Numbered from the stretch's first letter, positions 33,905 to 42,306 are shown. The stretch is 64,000 nucleotides of DNA from Halorussus ruber (GCF_004765785.1 NZ_SBIT01000002.1:62001-126000), one strand, 5' to 3'. Numbers and translations: made by a program. The notes: generated from the letters alone by a model not told the origin.

Positions 33905-34603
33905 ATGGAAGCGGCCGTCCGGGCACGAAAAGCGGGACGACAGGCGGTTCGAGACGTGTCGCCCGACCCCCTCCGCGAGCGAATCTACGGGCTGTTGGAC
34001 GAGTCGGCGATGGTGCCGGGCGTGCTGGCGCTCACGTCGGCACGCGCTGTCGAGGGAGCGACGGCGACCAAACCGCCCGAGACCGCCGGGGGAAGCGGGA
34101 CTGTCGGCGTCGAGGACCGCGCCGCTGGCGTTCAACTCATCTACGAAGGCCTGCGCCTGACGCGGGCGCTCGCCGACGAACCGCCGTGGGAGCGCGACTC
34201 ACCGCACACCGACAGCAACATCGACATCCTCGCGGCCGACGTGATGGTCGCCCGCGGATTTTCGCTGTTGGCCCGAACCGAGGCCGCCGACAAGGCGGTC
34301 GAGACCGTCCAGTCGTTCGGCCGGAACGAGACCGACGACCAGCAGGGCCGACCCACCGCGCCCCACGCGCTGGAGACCGACGTCTTCGAGTTGGCGGTCC
34401 TCGCCGGTTCGACCGCGTTCGGCGCGAGTCCCACTGACTCGCTTTTGGCCTACGCGGCGGATTTGGCCGAATCGCTCGACGGCGACCACCCGGAACCGCC
34501 CGAGCCAGTCGCCGAGGAGGTCGAACAGGCCGTCTCGGACGCCCCGAACCCCCGGCAGTTCGCCCCGAGCGACGACCCCCGGCCCTCGGCGACCGACCCC
34601 TGA
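33905..34603 (+). CDS. Haloarchaeal all-helical protein (DUF7114-like), polyprenyl-synthase-like
   Basis: 232 residues from ATG 33905. Helix-rich with AAGVQLIYEGLRLTRALA, then DSNIDILAADVMVARGFSLLA (about 76-126). The 'aD-l-lA-D-v-ma-rg' stretch resembles a degenerate trans-prenyltransferase fold, but the Asp-rich motifs (DDxxD) are missing, so catalysis is doubtful. I recall this as DUF7114. The C-terminal 50 residues are Pro/Glu-rich. Divergent from the crotonase gene and followed by tRNA-Thr. Confidence 0.68.
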   Translation: MEAAVRARKAGRQAVRDVSPDPLRERIYGLLDESAMVPGVLALTSARAVEGATATKPPETAGGSGTVGVEDRAAGVQLIYEGLRLTRALADEPPWERDSPHTDSNIDILAADVMVARGFSLLARTEAADKAVETVQSFGRNETDDQQGRPTAPHALETDVFELAVLAGSTAFGASPTDSLLAYAADLAESLDGDHPEPPEPVAEEVEQAVSDAPNPRQFAPSDDPRPSATDP

Positions 34604-34668
34604 CTCGAATCGAAACTCCTAAAGAGGTTTCCGGTCATACCATGAAATGCGCAGAAGAAGCGGAGTGC

Positions 34669-34740
34669 GCCTGGGTAGCTTAGAGGTAAAGCGCGTCCTT
34701 GGTAAGGACGAGAGCCCGGGTTCAAATCCCGGCCTAGGCT
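34669..34740 (+). tRNA. tRNA-Thr (anticodon GGT)
   Basis: 72 nt. Acceptor GCCTGGG pairs with CCTAGGC (one G-U); the D arm reads TAGCTTAGAGGTAAAGC; anticodon stem CGTCC/GGACG with loop TTGGTAA (anticodon GGT, reads ACC/ACT); T arm CCGGG/CCCGG with loop TTCAAAT; discriminator T, as usual for archaeal tRNA-Thr. No intron, no encoded CCA. The nitrite reductase gene ends 82 bp downstream, so this tRNA marks the left border of the denitrification block. Confidence 0.96.
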
Positions 34741-34821
34741 CTTTCCTGCGGTTCACTTTCCTTCGTAGCATAACGACTGTCTCGTACCGCAAAAATTAGT
34801 GGAAAAGTCGCTACCCCGCCG

Positions 34822-35886
34822 TCACTTCTTCGGTTCGGGGTCGAAGATTTCGGGGCGCTCCTTCCCCTCGGCTTGGACGATAGCCATGCACCCCTTCCGT
34901 GCCACGCGACTCAGCGAGTGGTCGACCAGCTTGAAGTTGCCCGGAACCGGGAAGTTCATCGTGGCGACGGCGGTGCTACCGGGCGCGACCTGCTTGGTCT
35001 GGATGTGGGTCTGGGGCCGGGTGGTCAGCGACCCCTCGGGCCAGAGCTCCTCGAAGACGTTGCCGATAGGGTGGAAGCTACTGGTCAGGTTCGGGCCGCC
35101 CGTGACGAAGTACACCCGCGCGGTGTCGCCGGTCTCGACTTTTCCTGCGCCGCGCTTGCCCGGCGTGCAGGCGTACTTCTCGCCGTTCATCACGACGTAG
35201 GTCGGCTCCTCGCGCTTCATCGCCTCCATGTCGAAGTTGTGCTGGCCCTTCTCGCCGGGGCGCTTGTCGGTGTAGACCTCCATCTGGCCGAAGTAGAACT
35301 CGTGGTCCACTTCGGGCAGGCCCTCCTCGGGTTCGACGAGGATGATGCCGAACATCCCCGCCGAGATGTGCATGTCGAGGTTCGGAACCGCGCAGTGGTA
35401 GATGTACGCGCCGGGGTAGGTGGCCTTGAACTCCAGGTGGGTGGTCTCGCCCAGCGCGGTCATCGTGGCCTCGGCACCGCCGCCCGGCCCGGCGACCGCG
35501 TGGAAGTCCACGTTGTGAGGCATGTCGTTCTCGGCCGGGTTCTCGAAGGCCAGGTTGACCGTGTCGCCCCTCCGGACGCGGATGAACGGGCCGGGAACCT
35601 GCCCGTTGTAGGTCATGTAGTTGAACGTGACGCCCTCCTCGATTTCGGCCGTCATCTCCTCGGGCCGGAGAGTCACGTCCACCTCCTTGGGCTCGTCCCG
35701 GCTAATCGGGGACGGGATGTCTGTCGGGTCCGCGGCGACGCGCTCGGCCGTCTTCTGTTTCTGTTTGTTCATGGCTTTCTGCGTCTGGGTCGCTTTGGGC
35801 GCGGACTGCCCGGAACACCCCGCGAGGGTGGCCGCGCCACCGAGGCCGATACCTTGCAGGACCGTGCGACGACTGGTTGTAGGCAT
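34822..35886 (-). CDS. nirK: Copper-containing nitrite reductase NirK
   Basis: Reduces nitrite to nitric oxide outside the cytoplasmic membrane. 354 residues. N-terminus: twin-arginine motif (SRRTVLQGIG) ending in lipobox TLAGC (Cys 24), so it is exported folded and lipid-anchored. Two cupredoxin domains. Type 1 copper ligands: His in MPHNVDFHAV, then YHCAVP, HISAG and Met in GMFGI. Type 2 ligands: the second His of HNVDFH, the His of IYHC, and FHPIGN in domain 2. Electrons probably come from halocyanin (40503). The promoter carries a CGAAC-N2-GTTCG site at 35967-35978, about 34 bp above a weak TATA. Confidence 0.96.
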   Translation of the reverse strand: MPTTSRRTVLQGIGLGGAATLAGCSGQSAPKATQTQKAMNKQKQKTAERVAADPTDIPSPISRDEPKEVDVTLRPEEMTAEIEEGVTFNYMTYNGQVPGPFIRVRRGDTVNLAFENPAENDMPHNVDFHAVAGPGGGAEATMTALGETTHLEFKATYPGAYIYHCAVPNLDMHISAGMFGIILVEPEEGLPEVDHEFYFGQMEVYTDKRPGEKGQHNFDMEAMKREEPTYVVMNGEKYACTPGKRGAGKVETGDTARVYFVTGGPNLTSSFHPIGNVFEELWPEGSLTTRPQTHIQTKQVAPGSTAVATMNFPVPGNFKLVDHSLSRVARKGCMAIVQAEGKERPEIFDPEPKK

Positions 35887-35925
35887 TGGGAGTCACCGTA
35901 CAGGGATAGATAGTGCCCTCTCCAC

Positions 35926-35932
35926 CTTCAAA
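35926..35932 (-). promoter_or_regulatory. Probable TATA element of nirK
   Basis: TTTGAAG (minus strand), 40-46 bp upstream of ATG 35886. It is a weak match, but its distance to the CGAAC-N2-GTTCG site is the same as at norZ and halocyanin. Confidence 0.4.
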
Positions 35933-35966
35933 CGAGAACGCGATTCTCGGCCCGCAAGAAGGCTCA

Positions 35967-35978
35967 CGAACGTGTTCG
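35967..35978. promoter_or_regulatory. CGAAC-N2-GTTCG operator, nirK
   Basis: CGAACGTGTTCG. It starts 81 bp upstream of the nirK start and about 34 bp above its TATA element. One of six sites in the denitrification block. Confidence 0.75.
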
Positions 35979-36115
35979 CGGTATTCTCGCGTTCTGAAAA
36001 TGGCGCGGTCGAAGAAACGAATCGAGGAGGGAAACGGAGAAACGAGGAGGGAAACCGAGAAAGGAAACGTATCGGGAAAAGAGACCGGCGGTGGTTCAGT
36101 CCGCGGCGAGTCTCC

Positions 36116-38410
36116 TCAGTCGTCGGTCTCGACCGCGGGACCGGTCGTCACCGGGGCGTCGGTGGGCGCGTCGCTCGGCGTCGTCTCGCCCCGCGCAAGC
36201 ACCTTCTTGACCACGTCGTAGGTGAAGATGACCGTGCCGAGGATGACCAGCGTGTCGCCCGGCATCCGGAGCCAGAACAGCAGCTGGACCAGCTCGCCCT
36301 CGTAGAAGGCGAGGCTCCGGGCCGCGTCGTAGGTCTGAGTGAACGCGACCTCCAACTGGAGGAACCCGACCGGGAGGAGACTGAGCAGACACATCAGCGC
36401 GAGGCCGACGTTCCACGCCCAGAAGGCCCGCCGGAGGTTTGTGGGGTCCCACTCGGCCTCGGGCACCGCGATGCGGAGCATGTAGGTGACCATGCCGAGC
36501 GCGAGAAATCCGAACGCGCCGAACATCGCGGCGTGAGCGTGGGCCACCGTGAGGTAGGTGCCGTGCTCGAAGTAGTTGATGAACGGCAGGTTGATGAAGA
36601 ACCCCAGCACGCCAGCGCCGACGAAGTTCCAGACGCCGGAGGCGACGATGAACATGAACGGGAGGGTGTAGGGGAAGCCCTCGCCGCTGTTGGACATCGC
36701 GCGGTACTGGCCGATGGCCTCGTAGAGGATGAACACGAGGGGGATGAGTTCCAGCGTCGAGAACGCACTCCCGATGGGAACCCACATGTCGGGTTGGCCG
36801 ACCCACCAGTAGTGGTGGGAGACGCCGATGACGCCCGTGCCCATCACGAGGAGGGCCTGGACCATGACTGCCTTCTCCGCGGAGCGCTTTTTCAGCAGGT
36901 TCATGCTGACCAGCGTGAAGCCGACCAGCGCGACGATGAAGAACTCGAAGGCCCCCTCGACCCACATGTGGACGACCCACCAGCGCCAGAACTCGGTGAC
37001 GACGATGTTCGTCTGGGGCGTGTAGAGGAAGCCCGCGGTGAACAGCAGGGCGATGGAGCCGCCAGCGTACAGAATCATGTGGGCGAGGCCGTACCGGGGT
37101 TCGCGGTCGAGCAGCGGCTTGAGACCGCGGGCCGCGAGACCGGCCCACGCGAGGAAGCCCACGAGGATGCCGACCTGCCAGAGCCGACCGATTTCGAGGT
37201 ACTCCAGCCCCTCGTTGCCGAGGATCCACCAGAGGTCGTCGAAGTAGCCCTTCGACCCGAGCCAGATGCCCGCGAGGGCACCGACGACGACCACGACCAG
37301 CGTGCCCAAAAGCAGGTTGACGTACCGGCCCTGATTCTTCGGCTCGCGCTTGGTCAGCAGGGGCGGGAGGAACAGACCCGCGCCGAGCCAGAGCGTGGCA
37401 ATCCAGAGGATGCCCAAATCGAGGTGCCACGTCTTGGCGATGGCGAAGGGGAGCAACGACAGGAAGTCGATGCCCAGCATCTCGCCGAGGCCGAAGAAGC
37501 CTGCGCGCTCGATGTAGTAGTGTGCCAGCAAGCCGCCGAGCAGCACCTGTCCGAGAAACAGGCCAGCGCCGACGACCGCGAACCGGAGCGCCGCGGCCTG
37601 TCCGGGGAAGAGGTTGACCTCGTCGGGACTCGGGATGGTGACGCCCTCGGTCTCGGGTTCGGGAAGTTCGATGGACTTGTAGAGCCAGACGCCGACTCCG
37701 GCCCCGCCGACCAGCAGGACCATGGCGACGACGCTCCAAATCATCGACGCGCCGGTCGCGTCGTTACCGGCCGCTGGCTGGTAGGGCCACTCGTTGGTGT
37801 AACTGTGGTCGGTTCCGGGCCGGTCGGTGTGGGAAATCCACGCCGTCCAGAGCGCGAAGTCCGCGAAGCGCTCGGCCTCCTCCTCCGATTCTATCATCTC
37901 GGCGGGGACGCCGCGTTCGTGGCTCCCCTCGTGGTACCGCTCGACGTAGACTTGCTGGACCTGCTCGTGGGCGTAGGCCTCGGCGGCGGTGTACTCGATT
38001 TGTCCGCCGGGGGTGCCGTCGGTCAGGTCACCCTTCACGGCCACGTCCACGGTGGCCTGCTCGCTGGCCGAGAGGCCGCCGTAGTCGTCGGTCCCGTACT
38101 GTTCTCGGGCGTAGTACTGGCGCATGAACTGCACCTTCAAATCCAGCGTATCGGCGGTGTAGTCCTCGCCGTAGTACGCCCCGTTGCCGAGAATCGACCC
38201 GTGGTTCATCATGCCGTTCGACTGGAAGACGGTCTTGCCCTCGCGGACCTGCTCGGCCGTCACGACCGTCCGGCCGTTCGGTCCCTCGACCTCCTTGGGA
38301 ATCGGCGGGGCCTCCTGATAGGAGTACCACGCGCCGATACCCATCACGACCAGATTGACGACGAAGACCGTCGCAAGGATTTTCGCCAGCGTGCTACGTT
38401 TCACTCTCAT
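36116..38410 (-). CDS. norZ: Quinol-dependent nitric-oxide reductase (qNor type)
   Basis: Reduces two NO to N2O using quinol; removes the toxic product of NirK. 764 residues, the length of single-subunit qNor, in which a NorC-like N-terminal extension is fused to NorB. An N-terminal helix anchors an extracytoplasmic domain (about 40-215), then 12 or so membrane helices. Heme and FeB ligand segments seen: KTWHLDLGILW, WWVVHMWVEGAFEFF, GVSHHYWWVG and LTVAHAHAAMFGAFGF. A TATA box (38438-38443) predicts a leaderless start at ATG 38410. A CGAAC-N2-GTTCG site lies 34 bp above the TATA. Same strand as nirK but with a separate promoter. Confidence 0.95.
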   Translation of the reverse strand: MRVKRSTLAKILATVFVVNLVVMGIGAWYSYQEAPPIPKEVEGPNGRTVVTAEQVREGKTVFQSNGMMNHGSILGNGAYYGEDYTADTLDLKVQFMRQYYAREQYGTDDYGGLSASEQATVDVAVKGDLTDGTPGGQIEYTAAEAYAHEQVQQVYVERYHEGSHERGVPAEMIESEEEAERFADFALWTAWISHTDRPGTDHSYTNEWPYQPAAGNDATGASMIWSVVAMVLLVGGAGVGVWLYKSIELPEPETEGVTIPSPDEVNLFPGQAAALRFAVVGAGLFLGQVLLGGLLAHYYIERAGFFGLGEMLGIDFLSLLPFAIAKTWHLDLGILWIATLWLGAGLFLPPLLTKREPKNQGRYVNLLLGTLVVVVVGALAGIWLGSKGYFDDLWWILGNEGLEYLEIGRLWQVGILVGFLAWAGLAARGLKPLLDREPRYGLAHMILYAGGSIALLFTAGFLYTPQTNIVVTEFWRWWVVHMWVEGAFEFFIVALVGFTLVSMNLLKKRSAEKAVMVQALLVMGTGVIGVSHHYWWVGQPDMWVPIGSAFSTLELIPLVFILYEAIGQYRAMSNSGEGFPYTLPFMFIVASGVWNFVGAGVLGFFINLPFINYFEHGTYLTVAHAHAAMFGAFGFLALGMVTYMLRIAVPEAEWDPTNLRRAFWAWNVGLALMCLLSLLPVGFLQLEVAFTQTYDAARSLAFYEGELVQLLFWLRMPGDTLVILGTVIFTYDVVKKVLARGETTPSDAPTDAPVTTGPAVETDD

Positions 38411-38437
38411 ACAGGTCGAGGTTGCCCGTCAGGGGGC

Positions 38438-38443
38438 TTTTAA
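38438..38443 (-). promoter_or_regulatory. TATA box of norZ
   Basis: TTAAAA on the minus strand (within GGTTAAAAGCC), 28-33 bp upstream of ATG 38410. Predicts a leaderless transcript. Confidence 0.65.
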
Positions 38444-38474
38444 CCGGGACGCGATTGCTGTCCTCTGGGAACCC

Positions 38475-38492
38475 GGCCGAACGTGTTCGGCC
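38475..38492. promoter_or_regulatory. CGAAC-N2-GTTCG operator, norZ (longest arms)
   Basis: GGCCGAAC-GT-GTTCGGCC: 8-bp perfect arms, the most extended of the six sites (core 38478-38489). The core ends 34 bp above the norZ TATA box. Confidence 0.8.
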
Positions 38493-38616
38493 GAGGAAGA
38501 ACACCGGTGGGAAAGAGGCCGAGACGGCCCCGAGTCCAGCGCCTCGGACCGCGTCGAGTGGGGACCGCAATGGGATTTCGTAGTGGATTTCGTGGAGTGT
38601 GACCATCCACGGGATG

Positions 38617-38730
38617 CGCCCGCCGCGCGCAGTTCTGCGCGCGGCGGGCGGGGAGGTCCGGGGCGCGGTGCGGTCTGCGGTGGCGGAGCGGTGCTGTGCA
38701 GGTGCGGGGCGGTGCCGTCTTCAGTTGCTC
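38617..38730 (+). repeat. 15-bp perfect hairpin and GC-rich tail
   Basis: 38617-38631 pairs with 38636-38650 (CGCCCGCCGCGCGCA/TGCGCGCGGCGGGCG), loop GTTC. The same GCAGTTCTGC centre, inverted, occurs in the hairpin at 48898-48929. The following GGGGAGGTCC...GCGGTGCGGTCTGCGGTGG stretch resembles the tails at 5455-5490 and 32960-33000. Together with the operator this accounts for most of gene-free 38411-38835; the remainder shows nothing. Confidence 0.6.
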
Positions 38731-38835
38731 GAGGAGTCGTTCGCTTCGCGGACCAATCAGTTCACGCCAGCCTGTCGAACCAACTCGGTAATCGGAATAC
38801 TCGACAAAAGAGAACCCAAACCCCCCTGGCTTCTC

Positions 38836-39141
38836 CTACTCGTCCGCCCGAGGAGCCAGTACCAACAGCGCGGTGCTGTCCTCCTCGGCGGTCAGGACCA
38901 CCTCCTCCCGGCCGTCGAATCGCAGGAGGTCGCCGGATTCCAGCGCGTTCGACTCGCCGCCGACGGTCACGGCGAGTCGCCCCGAGAGACCGTGAATCAC
39001 GATGTGGCGCTCGGGGTGGCTGTGGGCCGGAATCTCCTCGCCCGCGTCGAGCGCGAGGCGAATCGTCCGAGGTTCGCTCCCCGGAAACACCAGCTCGCGG
39101 GGCGTCTCGGTCAGGTCGTCGAGCGAAGCGGTTTCGGGCAT
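38836..39141 (-). CDS. Small cupin-domain protein
   Basis: 101 residues, one cupin barrel. Motif 1: EEIPAHSHPERHIVIHGLSGRL (metal ligands His, His, His) around 35-56; motif 2: ALESGDLLRFDGREEVVLTA around 65-85, without a clear second-motif histidine, so only part of the metal site is present. It starts 1 bp after the stop of the DUF2249 gene and is co-transcribed with it behind a CGAAC-N2-GTTCG site. The place in the denitrification block suggests a role in handling copper or nitrosative damage; this is inference. Confidence 0.83.
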   Translation of the reverse strand: MPETASLDDLTETPRELVFPGSEPRTIRLALDAGEEIPAHSHPERHIVIHGLSGRLAVTVGGESNALESGDLLRFDGREEVVLTAEEDSTALLVLAPRADE

Positions 39142-39142
39142 G

Positions 39143-39370
39143 CTACTTCTTGGGGAAGGTGGCGACGAACTTCTCCTCGGCCTCTTGCTCGACGTCGTAA
39201 TTGTCGGCGTCGAACGACTCGACTTCGGCCTGCATCTCGTAGAACAGCGGCTTTGGGTCGTGGTCGTTGACGAGTTCGAGGACCTCGCCGCTGTCCAGCT
39301 CGGCGAAGGCGTCGTGAATCTCCGAATGGCGCTCCGGCGGCGGCATCTCGCGGACGTCCAGTCTCGGCAT
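39143..39370 (-). CDS. DUF2249 domain protein
   Basis: 75 residues. PRLDVREMPPPERHSEIHDAF and ELVNDHDPKPLFYEMQ are the family hallmarks (the conserved LVNDHDPxPLxY). DUF2249/TusA-like small proteins are often linked to NO and nitrite metabolism genes, but their chemistry is not settled. ATG 39370 is chosen because the family fold begins there. ATG 39415 is in frame but lies inside the CGAAC-N2-GTTCG palindrome, 39409-39420. A CTTTAG on the minus strand (39454-39459) could be the TATA box, which would put the operator at or after the transcript start. First gene of a two-gene unit with the cupin. Confidence 0.85.
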   Translation of the reverse strand: MPRLDVREMPPPERHSEIHDAFAELDSGEVLELVNDHDPKPLFYEMQAEVESFDADNYDVEQEAEEKFVATFPKK

Positions 39371-39408
39371 GAGGGACAGTTGTCGGGGCCGGGCCTTCGA
39401 GGTTGTGT

Positions 39409-39420
39409 CGAACATGTTCG
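39409..39420. promoter_or_regulatory. CGAAC-N2-GTTCG operator, DUF2249-cupin
   Basis: CGAACATGTTCG, 39-50 bp upstream of ATG 39370. The nearest TATA-like sequence is upstream of it, so here the site may lie near +10; the geometry differs from nirK, norZ and halocyanin. Confidence 0.65.
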
Positions 39421-39614
39421 GTTTCGGTGAGAGACGCGGGGTGGTCAGACGCACTAAAGACATTTTGTGTTTCTTTTGATAATTATCTATTGTGTCTTAG
39501 CCATCTATATACGCTCCTGGTGAAACGCAGACGGTGGATATTCGCTGGCGGAGAGCGTCAGTCACGGTCGGTGGAAACCACAGACTTACCCGCCAGACCT
39601 CGTATTGGCAGGAT

Positions 39615-40373
39615 ATGACAGCAGACGAATCAGTGCTGTTGGCCGAACGGACGTGGCCGGAGGTCGAATCGGCGCTCGAAGCGGGGACGCGGACCGCCGT
39701 CGTCGCGGTCGGCGCGGTCGAACAGCACGGCCCGCACCTGCCCCTGTTCGTGGACACGCTCGCTGGCGACGAACTCGCCGAGCGAATCGCCGCGAAGTTG
39801 GGCGACGCGCTGGCCGCGCCCACGATTCGGCCGGGGTGTTCGGGCCACCACATGGAGTTTCCGGGCACCATCACGATTCCCGCCGAGACCCTGATGGACC
39901 TGATTCGGGGCTACTGCCGGTCGCTCGACCGACACGGCTTCGAACACGTCGTCCTCGTGCCGACCCACGGCGGGAACTTCGCGCCGGTCAACACCGTCGC
40001 GCCCGAAATCGCCCACGAAATCGACGCGAGCGTCATCGCAGTCGCCGACCTCGGCGACTTGATGGACCTCCAGAACGAGGGGCTTCGAGAGGGCGGCGTC
40101 GAGTACGACGAGCCGGTCGTCCACGCCGGAGCGGTCGAGACCGCCATCGTGCTGGCGGTCGAGGAGGGACTGGTCCGGACCGACGAACTCGAAGTCGGCC
40201 ACGAGGGCGAGATTTCGACCGCGAGGCTCCTGAGCGAGGGATTCAAATCGATTACCGAGAACGGCGTCCTCGGCGACCCGCGCGAGGGGATCGGCGAGGC
40301 GGGCGAGGCGATTCTGGAGCGAATCACGACCGCCTACGCCGAGCGAATCGAGGCCGAGCGAGACGCGATTTGA
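39615..40373 (+). CDS. Creatininase family metal-dependent amidohydrolase
   Basis: 252 residues from ATG 39615. Metal-binding pattern of the family: VVAVGAVEQHGPHLPLFVDTLAGDELA near 28-54 (E, H, D), GHHMEFPGTITI near 78-89 (H), HGFEHVVLVPTHGGNFA near 109-125 (H), and AGAVETAIVLAV near 173 (E). Haloarchaeal members are used in nucleotide, flavin-like (ArfB-type) or amide metabolism, so the substrate is not predictable. A TATA-like CTATATAC at 39504-39511 lies over 100 bp above this ATG; a leaderless GTG at 39534 is therefore possible. It is inserted between denitrification genes but has no CGAAC site of its own. Confidence 0.83.
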   Translation: MTADESVLLAERTWPEVESALEAGTRTAVVAVGAVEQHGPHLPLFVDTLAGDELAERIAAKLGDALAAPTIRPGCSGHHMEFPGTITIPAETLMDLIRGYCRSLDRHGFEHVVLVPTHGGNFAPVNTVAPEIAHEIDASVIAVADLGDLMDLQNEGLREGGVEYDEPVVHAGAVETAIVLAVEEGLVRTDELEVGHEGEISTARLLSEGFKSITENGVLGDPREGIGEAGEAILERITTAYAERIEAERDAI

Positions 40374-40421
40374 CGGCGGGCCGACGAGTTCAGCGCGTGA
40401 AAACCCCAGCGCCGACTGACC

Positions 40422-40433
40422 CGAACACGTTCG
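40422..40433. promoter_or_regulatory. CGAAC-N2-GTTCG operator, halocyanin
   Basis: CGAACACGTTCG; 39 bp above the TATA-like TTTATG (40473-40478), and 70 bp above ATG 40503. Confidence 0.75.
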
Positions 40434-40472
40434 GATGGCATTTTCACCGAGTGGGAATCAGGGCTACCCCCA

Positions 40473-40478
40473 TTTATG
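40473..40478 (+). promoter_or_regulatory. TATA-like element of the halocyanin operon
   Basis: TTTATG within CCATTTATGTAG, 25-30 bp before ATG 40503; predicts a leaderless transcript. Confidence 0.55.
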
Positions 40479-40502
40479 TAGCCCTCAAAGCGGGAAACGA
40501 AG

Positions 40503-41036
40503 ATGAACCGAGATACCCTCTCCCGACGAACGATGGTGAAGACGATGGCTGTCGGCGCGACCAGCGTGGCGCTCGCTGGTTGTTCCAGCGGCGGCGGAGA
40601 TTCCGGCGGCGAGGACGGAAACGGCGGCGACGGCGGCGACTCTGGAAGCGGCGACTCCGGCGGTGACGGCGGCAGTTCCGGAAGCAACTCGATGAGCTTC
40701 GACGGCTGGTTCGACCAGACCTCGAACTACGACGGCGTGGTAGACAAGACCGGCGAGTCGGAGGTCACGGTCGAGGTCGGCGCGAAGGGCAACAACGGCA
40801 ACTTCGCGTTCTCGCCCGCCGCGGTCAAAGTCTCGAAGGGGACGAAGGTCGTCTGGGAGTGGAACGGCAAGGGCGGCAGTCACAACGTCGCGGCCGAGAA
40901 CGGCGACTTCGAGAGCGAGATGACGGGGACGAAGGGACACACTTTCTCCCAGACGTTCGACAGCGCAGGGACCTACAAGTACGTCTGCACGCCCCACAAG
41001 ACGATGGGCATGAAGGGCGCAATCGTCGTGGAGTAA
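40503..41036 (+). CDS. Halocyanin-type blue copper protein
   Basis: Membrane-attached electron carrier; the likely donor to NirK. 177 residues. Tat-like start (SRRTMVKTMAVGA), lipobox ALAGC (Cys near 27), a Gly/Ser/Asp-rich flexible linker (about 28-60), then one cupredoxin domain. Copper ligands: His in GSHNVAAE, then Cys, His and Met in YVCTPHKTMGM (C-x2-H-x2-M). The start is supported by the TATA-like element at 40473. Seven bp upstream of the radical SAM gene, so probably one operon. It carries a CGAAC-N2-GTTCG site like nirK and norZ. Confidence 0.93.
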   Translation: MNRDTLSRRTMVKTMAVGATSVALAGCSSGGGDSGGEDGNGGDGGDSGSGDSGGDGGSSGSNSMSFDGWFDQTSNYDGVVDKTGESEVTVEVGAKGNNGNFAFSPAAVKVSKGTKVVWEWNGKGGSHNVAAENGDFESEMTGTKGHTFSQTFDSAGTYKYVCTPHKTMGMKGAIVVE

Positions 41037-41043
41037 CCCCGCC

Positions 41044-42153
41044 ATGGCGACCACAAGGAATCGTTCCGCCGGGCCGCCACGCCGGGTAGACACCGACGAG
41101 CGTCCGTTCGTACTCATCTGGGAGTTGACCCAAGCCTGCGACTTGGCCTGCGAACACTGCCGAGCCGACGCTCAGCCGAACTGCCACCCCGGCGAACTCT
41201 CGACCGAGGAGGCCGAGTCGCTCCTCGACCGGACCCGCGAGTTCGGCGAGAACCAACTCGTCGTCTTCTCGGGCGGCGACCCCCTCAAGCGCGACGACGC
41301 CGCGGACCTCGTCGAGTACGGCACCGACATCGGCCTGAGCGTGACCATGACCCCGAGCGGGACCGCCGCGCTCTCGCCCGACGCCGTGGCCGACCTCGCG
41401 GACGCTGGCCTGCGCCGGATGGCGCTCAGCATCGACGGCGCGACCGCGGAGCGCCACGACGCCTTCCGAGGCGAGGAGGGGAGTTTCGCCGAGACGATGC
41501 AGGCCGCCCACGCCGCCCGCGACGAGGGCCTGCCCCTGCAGATCAACACTACGGTCTGTCGCCAGACCGTCTCGGACCTGCCCGAAATCGCGGACCTCGT
41601 GGCGGACCTCGGCGCGGTCCTCTGGAGCGTCTTCTTCCTCGTGCCGGTGGGCCGGGGCGCGGCGCTCGACCCAATCTCGCCGGACCGCGCCGAGCGCGTG
41701 ATGGAGTGGCTGGTCGAAAAGAGCGACGAGTGGCCCTTCGGCCTCAAGACGACCGAAGCGCCACACTATCGCCGAGTCGCGGTCCAGCAGACCGAGGCCA
41801 CCCCCGAGCGCCAGATGGGCATCACCGCGGGCGACGGCTTCGCCTTCGTGAGCCACCTCGGCGAGGTCTACCCCTCCGGGTTCCTGCCCGAGTCGGCGGG
41901 CAACGTCCGCGAGCGACCGATTACCGACATCTACCGGAACGCGGACCTCTTCGAGTCGCTCCGCGACGAGGACGCGCTCCGCGGCAAGTGCGGGGCCTGC
42001 CCCTACCGAAACGTCTGCGGCGGAAGCCGGTCCAGAGCCTACGCCACGACCGGCGACCCCCTCGAAAGCGACCCCCTCTGCTCGTTCGTCCCCGAGGACT
42101 ACGACGGTCCGCTCCCGTGGGAGGACGGCGAGTCCGTGACAGACACGTCGTAG
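41044..42153 (+). CDS. Radical SAM/SPASM protein (TIGR04053-like)
   Basis: 369 residues. The radical SAM cluster motif is TQACDLACEHCRADA (CxxxCxxC, about residues 31-38), followed by the SAM-binding FSGGDPLKRDD near 78-88. The C-terminal SPASM-type Cys cluster (CGACPYRNVCGGSRSRAYATTGDPLESDPLC, given here as C-x2-C-x5-C and a final C about 17 on) binds auxiliary Fe-S clusters. Relatives act in heme d1 or peptide modification. With a copper NirK, heme d1 is not needed, so it may mature or modify halocyanin or another partner encoded here. Co-transcribed with halocyanin. Confidence 0.86.
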   Translation: MATTRNRSAGPPRRVDTDERPFVLIWELTQACDLACEHCRADAQPNCHPGELSTEEAESLLDRTREFGENQLVVFSGGDPLKRDDAADLVEYGTDIGLSVTMTPSGTAALSPDAVADLADAGLRRMALSIDGATAERHDAFRGEEGSFAETMQAAHAARDEGLPLQINTTVCRQTVSDLPEIADLVADLGAVLWSVFFLVPVGRGAALDPISPDRAERVMEWLVEKSDEWPFGLKTTEAPHYRRVAVQQTEATPERQMGITAGDGFAFVSHLGEVYPSGFLPESAGNVRERPITDIYRNADLFESLRDEDALRGKCGACPYRNVCGGSRSRAYATTGDPLESDPLCSFVPEDYDGPLPWEDGESVTDTS

Positions 42154-42306
42154 GACTGCAGTCGGTGACCGAGACGGAATCTTCGTCTCGACCTTTCAAA
42201 TAGGTTGTTTCCCGCGCGTGACCGACACGTCCGCGGCAGTACGCAATCCCCAGAAAGCCCCGACATAACAAATTATTTGTTCAGTGATTGTTTTTATACT
42301 CTTAGC

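Noticed and set aside
35621-38443. 940-codon plus-strand open frame across nirK and norZ
   Set aside because: Shadow of two genes with clear copper and heme ligand motifs on the minus strand; its translation is low-complexity Glu/Arg/Val.
34822-42153. Complete denitrification pathway
   Set aside because: No nitrate reductase catalytic subunit and no nitrous-oxide reductase gene was found in the window; only nitrite to N2O is encoded.
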